Part shown: positions 5,623 to 8,422 of the stretch, piece after piece
Position numbering within the stretch: position 1 is the stretch's first letter
Layout: every line of letters starts with the position of its first letter
From: an uncultured beta proteobacterium
Lineage (GTDB): Bacteria; Pseudomonadota; Gammaproteobacteria; Burkholderiales; Burkholderiaceae
Length of the DNA stretch: 8,422 bases
Reading direction: 5' to 3'
NCBI GenBank assembly: GCA_903938955.1
Contig: CAJAFJ010000233.1
Coordinates: 1-8,422 of the forward strand
The notes under the pieces: model-generated
Told to the model about the DNA's origin: nothing
Seen by the model: only the letters and a program-made list of their open reading frames with translations
Databases searched by the model: none
Made by a program: the position numbers and the translations under genes

Positions 5623-7452
5623 TTAGCGGGCGAGGGTGACCCACGCCTGAGTGAGTTTGTTGACCAGGTCGTCAGGGCGATGCACCAGGGCATAGCCGCG
5701 CTGGCCAAAAAGAAGGGGCAGGTAATCGTGCCCCGATTCATCGATGGTCACGCAAAAAGGTGTCAGCCCGGCGGCATGGGCTTCATGAATGGCGTGGCGG
5801 GTGTCCTCAATGCCGTAGCGGCCTTCGTACAAATCCAGGTCATTGGGTTTGCCGTCGGTGAGCAACATCAGCAGGCGTTTGCGCTCAGGCCGTGTGGCAA
5901 GTTGTTTCGTTGCGTGCCGGATGGCGGCGCCCATGCGGGTGTAGTAGCCGGGTTTGACGGCGCCGACACGGGTGCGGGCCACGTCGTTCCAGGCTTCATC
6001 AAAACCCTTGAGGTGTTGCAGCCGCACATGCTGGCGCCGCACAGAGCTGAAGCCCCACATGGCAAAGGGATCGCCTACCGCGTTCAAGGCTTCGCCAAAG
6101 ACAAACAAGGCATCGCGAATGACGTCAATCACTTTGGCTTGCGAGGTGGCATAGGCGTCGGTGGAGAGTGATAAGTCGGCCAGCAGCAAGGTGGCCAGGC
6201 TGCGGTCGCTCTTGGCGTGGCGGGTGTAGACCGGCGGCGTGTCGCTGTGCTGGCCGTGGTGGCCCATCTGGTCGGCGCTGAAGCGCACCCAGGCATCGAG
6301 GTCGATGGCGTCGCCGCTGTCCTGGCCGTGTTGTGGTCGCGGTGCCTCGCGCAGCGTTTCGAGCCGACGACTGACGCGACGGGCGGTTAATTTAAGGGCC
6401 GGTGCCGGTACAAAAGGCGTGCCCGGACGGGTCTCCATGACCTGCACCACGCAATGCTCGGGCACCAGAATGCTGCGCCGGTAGTCCCATTCGGGAAAAC
6501 GCTGACCGGGTCCCAAAGGCAAGTCATCGGCACTGGAGCTGGGCAGGTCGAGGTCAAACTTGACGCGTGAGGCGAGCGTTTGGCCATCAGGGGCGAGCGA
6601 CAGTTGGTCCATGTCGTTGGCGGCGGTGACGGCATTGCCATCGTCCTCGTCGTCGGTGCTGCGGTTGACCCGCACCATTTCGTTCCACGACATGATGGCT
6701 TCGCCCCGGAACGGCAGAATCATGGCGTTGCGGCCATCGCTGTCCTGTGCGCGCTGGGTGCGCCGGCGTTGTTTGTCGTCGGCGGTATTTTTGCTGTTGG
6801 TGTCGTCCGAGTCTTGCTCGCCGGCGGTTCTGGTGCCCGCACAAGGCAGGGCGTCGCCCGCGCCGACCCAGAGCCAAACCGTCGACACGTCGGTTGACAC
6901 CAATGCGCAGTCATTCAATGGATAGCCTTGCAACGCGGCCTGCACCGTGGCTTCAGCGCTTGCCGCGATGCCGCGCAACTGCGAAGGCTGGGTGCGCAGT
7001 GCCAAGTGGGCGCTGACCAAGCGTTGATGCCGCGGCACAAAACCAGGGAAGTATTGCAAGCCCAGCCGGCTGGCTTCGCAGTTGTCCGCCACCCAGTGGC
7101 CGGTGTGTGCAAAGAAGGCCGATTGAATGGCCAGCCACAGGTACAGGTCGCGGTTGAGTTGCTTGTCATCAAATACCGAGAGCGTGGCGGGCAGGGCCAG
7201 CACATCGGGCTCCAGCCGCGCGGTGTCGGCCCGGACGCCGCTGCCAGCCACTTTTTGCAGCCAGCCGCGGGCGCCACCGACGCGCTGCTCGGAGGCCGGT
7301 GCCAGCCGCAGCGCCGACGAACCGCCGGCGGCCCTGAACAAAATGCCGATGGACTTTTGCACATCCTTTAAATGCACGGCCGCTTCCGGCGAACCCCGCT
7401 GCGCCAGCCGGGTGATGGCGCTATGCCACCAACGGCCCACCATTTCTTCCAT
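5623..7452 (-). CDS. norD: Nitric oxide reductase activation protein NorD (VWA domain)
   Basis: This 609-residue protein matches the size of known NorD (about 610). The N-terminal two thirds is the poorly conserved NorD region, including a charged low-complexity linker at about 206-245 (Asp-rich, then Arg-rich) and YPEWDYR-like FPEWDYRRS at 319-327. The C-terminal part (about 415-609) is a von Willebrand factor A domain with a complete metal-binding site: D-x-S-x-S at Asp426, Ser428 and Ser430, Thr505 (YYTRMG) and Asp533 (LLTDGKPND). Family knowledge: NorD works with the MoxR-type ATPase NorQ to make active NorBC NO reductase, probably by helping metal insertion. The ATG at 7452 is preferred over the in-frame ATG at 7599: it is preceded by AAGGAG (complement of 7461-7466) with an 8-nt spacer, shares one base with the upstream stop (TGATG), and gives the family length. 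The longer form would overlap the upstream gene by almost 150 nt. Confidence 0.93.
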   Translation of the reverse strand: MEEMVGRWWHSAITRLAQRGSPEAAVHLKDVQKSIGILFRAAGGSSALRLAPASEQRVGGARGWLQKVAGSGVRADTARLEPDVLALPATLSVFDDKQLNRDLYLWLAIQSAFFAHTGHWVADNCEASRLGLQYFPGFVPRHQRLVSAHLALRTQPSQLRGIAASAEATVQAALQGYPLNDCALVSTDVSTVWLWVGAGDALPCAGTRTAGEQDSDDTNSKNTADDKQRRRTQRAQDSDGRNAMILPFRGEAIMSWNEMVRVNRSTDDEDDGNAVTAANDMDQLSLAPDGQTLASRVKFDLDLPSSSADDLPLGPGQRFPEWDYRRSILVPEHCVVQVMETRPGTPFVPAPALKLTARRVSRRLETLREAPRPQHGQDSGDAIDLDAWVRFSADQMGHHGQHSDTPPVYTRHAKSDRSLATLLLADLSLSTDAYATSQAKVIDVIRDALFVFGEALNAVGDPFAMWGFSSVRRQHVRLQHLKGFDEAWNDVARTRVGAVKPGYYTRMGAAIRHATKQLATRPERKRLLMLLTDGKPNDLDLYEGRYGIEDTRHAIHEAHAAGLTPFCVTIDESGHDYLPLLFGQRGYALVHRPDDLVNKLTQAWVTLAR

Positions 7453-8399
7453 CAGGCGCGCTCCTTCAAATCTTTGTTGCGTTGACGCAGGGTTTCGCGC
7501 AAGGCCTCTTCGCCGATCTGCCATTGCAGGTTGGGTTGGCGTGACTGGGCTTGTTGCGAGTCGTCGCAGGCGGTCAGGCACTGGCCGCACTGCACGCAAG
7601 AAAACATCTTGCGTTTGATGTTGCGCGGGTTCAGGCGCATGGGACAGACGTGGTCACAGGCGGAGCCTCTGGGCTCGTCGCAGGTGCGGCAGTCGCGCGC
7701 GCGTTCGCGGGCAAACGACACCACCATGCTGCGCGGATTCGCCATCCAGGCCAGGCTTTGAAACAGGCCTACGGCGCAGCCAAAGCGGCAAAACAGATGT
7801 CGGGCAAAAGCAAACTCGGCGGTGAACACCAGGCTGCCAATCACAATAAAACGCGCCTGGTTGGGCGTGAGCGTGCCGTGTACCAGGCCACCCCAGATGG
7901 CGGCGGGCGGTAGCAGATAGGTTAGCAGCGTGATGGCCCACAGAAAACCCATCACGGCGCAGCTGATGGCAAACAGCGGCCACCAGCGGGCCTTGGGCTC
8001 TATGTTGGCTCGGGGTGTCTTGTTGCGGTCCCAAATGCTGAGCTTGCCACAGGCCCGGTGCAGCAGGTTGTTCAAGGTTTCAACGGCTGAGAAATGCGGG
8101 CACAGCCAGCCGCAGTAGAGGCGGCCATAGCGGTAGGCGACGCCGAGGAAAATGGCAATAAAAGTGAGTGCGGGTAAAAAAGCACGCAACATGAAGCTGA
8201 TGCTGGCCTCTGTGGCGGTGATTTCGCCACGCGCCAGGGCATCGATGCCGAGTGTCCAGCGCATGCCCAAAAACCACAATTGGGTTTCGTTCAGATCGAA
8301 GCGAAACAAATTTAAGGCCGGTGCAAAAACGAAAAGCAGGAAAAATCCTGCCTGCGTTGCATTGCGTAATTTTTGCAGTTTTTGGGGGTCAGTGAGCAT
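7452..8399 (-). CDS. Polytopic membrane protein with two 4Fe-4S clusters (NapH/NosR C-terminal/CcoG-like)
   Basis: This 315-residue protein has about four to five membrane segments (roughly 16-32, 71-90, 143-165, 183-200, and the region after 204). Near the membrane it has two paired-cysteine motifs: YCGWLCPHF (Cys96, Cys100, with Pro) and CRFGCAVG (Cys204, Cys208, with Ala instead of Pro). A soluble ferredoxin-like tail follows, with Cys237-x2-Cys240-x7-Cys248-x3-Cys252-Pro and Cys268-x2-Cys271-x2-Cys274-x3-Cys278, enough for two 4Fe-4S clusters. This layout resembles NapH, the C-terminal half of NosR, and CcoG/RdxA, so a role in electron transfer between quinol or cytoplasm and a periplasmic or membrane maturation step is plausible. 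It ends one base into norD (TGATG) and appears to be in the nor operon, suggesting a service role for NO reductase; this is inference. The ATG at 8399 is chosen; a TTG at 8405 and the frame further upstream also stay open to the window edge. Confidence 0.85.
   Translation of the reverse strand: MLTDPQKLQKLRNATQAGFFLLFVFAPALNLFRFDLNETQLWFLGMRWTLGIDALARGEITATEASISFMLRAFLPALTFIAIFLGVAYRYGRLYCGWLCPHFSAVETLNNLLHRACGKLSIWDRNKTPRANIEPKARWWPLFAISCAVMGFLWAITLLTYLLPPAAIWGGLVHGTLTPNQARFIVIGSLVFTAEFAFARHLFCRFGCAVGLFQSLAWMANPRSMVVSFARERARDCRTCDEPRGSACDHVCPMRLNPRNIKRKMFSCVQCGQCLTACDDSQQAQSRQPNLQWQIGEEALRETLRQRNKDLKERA
7461..7466 (-). promoter_or_regulatory. Ribosome binding site deciding the norD start
   Basis: AAGGAG on the - strand lies 8 nt before the ATG at 7452-7450. 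It sits within the last codons of the upstream 4Fe-4S protein gene. It is the strongest Shine-Dalgarno match among the gene starts in this window and supports the 609-residue NorD over a start at 7599. Confidence 0.75.
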
Positions 8400-8422
8400 C
8401 GCCAACCAGGGCGCGCACGACC
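8389..8422 (-). CDS. Possible C-terminal tail of an upstream gene (perhaps norQ), partial
   Basis: On the - strand, one frame is open from the window edge and ends at a TGA at 8391-8389, giving ten residues (VVRALVGDAH). It would overlap the ATG of the 4Fe-4S membrane protein by 11 nt, which fits the overlap style of the rest of this operon. In nor clusters the gene before norD or its neighbour is often norQ, so a NorQ tail is the natural guess, but ten residues cannot identify a family. It may equally be a chance open stretch at the edge. Confidence 0.22.
   Translation of the reverse strand, partial: VVRALVGDAH

Noticed and set aside
7452..7599. N-terminal extension of NorD from the ATG at 7599.
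   Set aside because: It would overlap the conserved 4Fe-4S gene by almost 150 nt, is Arg/Pro-rich and unlike NorD, while the ATG at 7452 has a strong ribosome binding site and gives the family length.

Overview
The window is part of a denitrification gene cluster. Its GC-rich coding, tight gene packing and gene content (heme d1 biosynthesis, NO reductase accessory genes, a Dnr-type regulator and nnrS) suggest a betaproteobacterium, perhaps Burkholderiales/Comamonadaceae. That placement is inference from general resemblance, since no rRNA or other taxonomic marker is present.

Layout. Positions 1-3545 on the + strand hold the distal end of a heme d1 (nir) operon: the C-terminal part of a NirG/NirD-type AsnC-family siroheme decarboxylase subunit, nirH, nirJ (radical SAM/SPASM) and nirN (c-type cytochrome fused to a d1-binding beta-propeller). 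The genes overlap or nearly touch (ATGA, 10 nt, ATGA). Positions 3563 to the right edge, on the - strand, hold a second operon. Read in its own direction it runs: a possible few-codon tail of an upstream gene, a polytopic membrane protein with two 4Fe-4S clusters (NapH/NosR/CcoG type), norD, a Crp/Fnr regulator of the Dnr/NnrR group, and nnrS. The two operons converge, with 17 bp between the stop codons of nirN and nnrS.

How the parts fit. The nir genes build heme d1, the cofactor of cytochrome cd1 nitrite reductase (NirS), which makes NO. NirD/L/G/H decarboxylate siroheme, NirJ replaces two propionates with oxo groups (with later factors), and NirN performs the last dehydrogenation in the periplasm. 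The opposing operon handles the NO: NorD supports assembly or activation of NO reductase, the Dnr-like protein probably senses NO and activates nir/nor promoters, and NnrS is a NO-stress membrane protein. nirS, norB, norC, norQ and nirE are not visible; they may lie outside the window.

There is no stretch of 300 bases without a gene. The longest non-coding gap is about 102 nt, between norD and the preferred dnr start. I see no RNA genes, mobile elements, CRISPR arrays or large repeats. I do not see a clearly undescribed system. The least conventional element is the 4Fe-4S membrane protein inside the nor operon.
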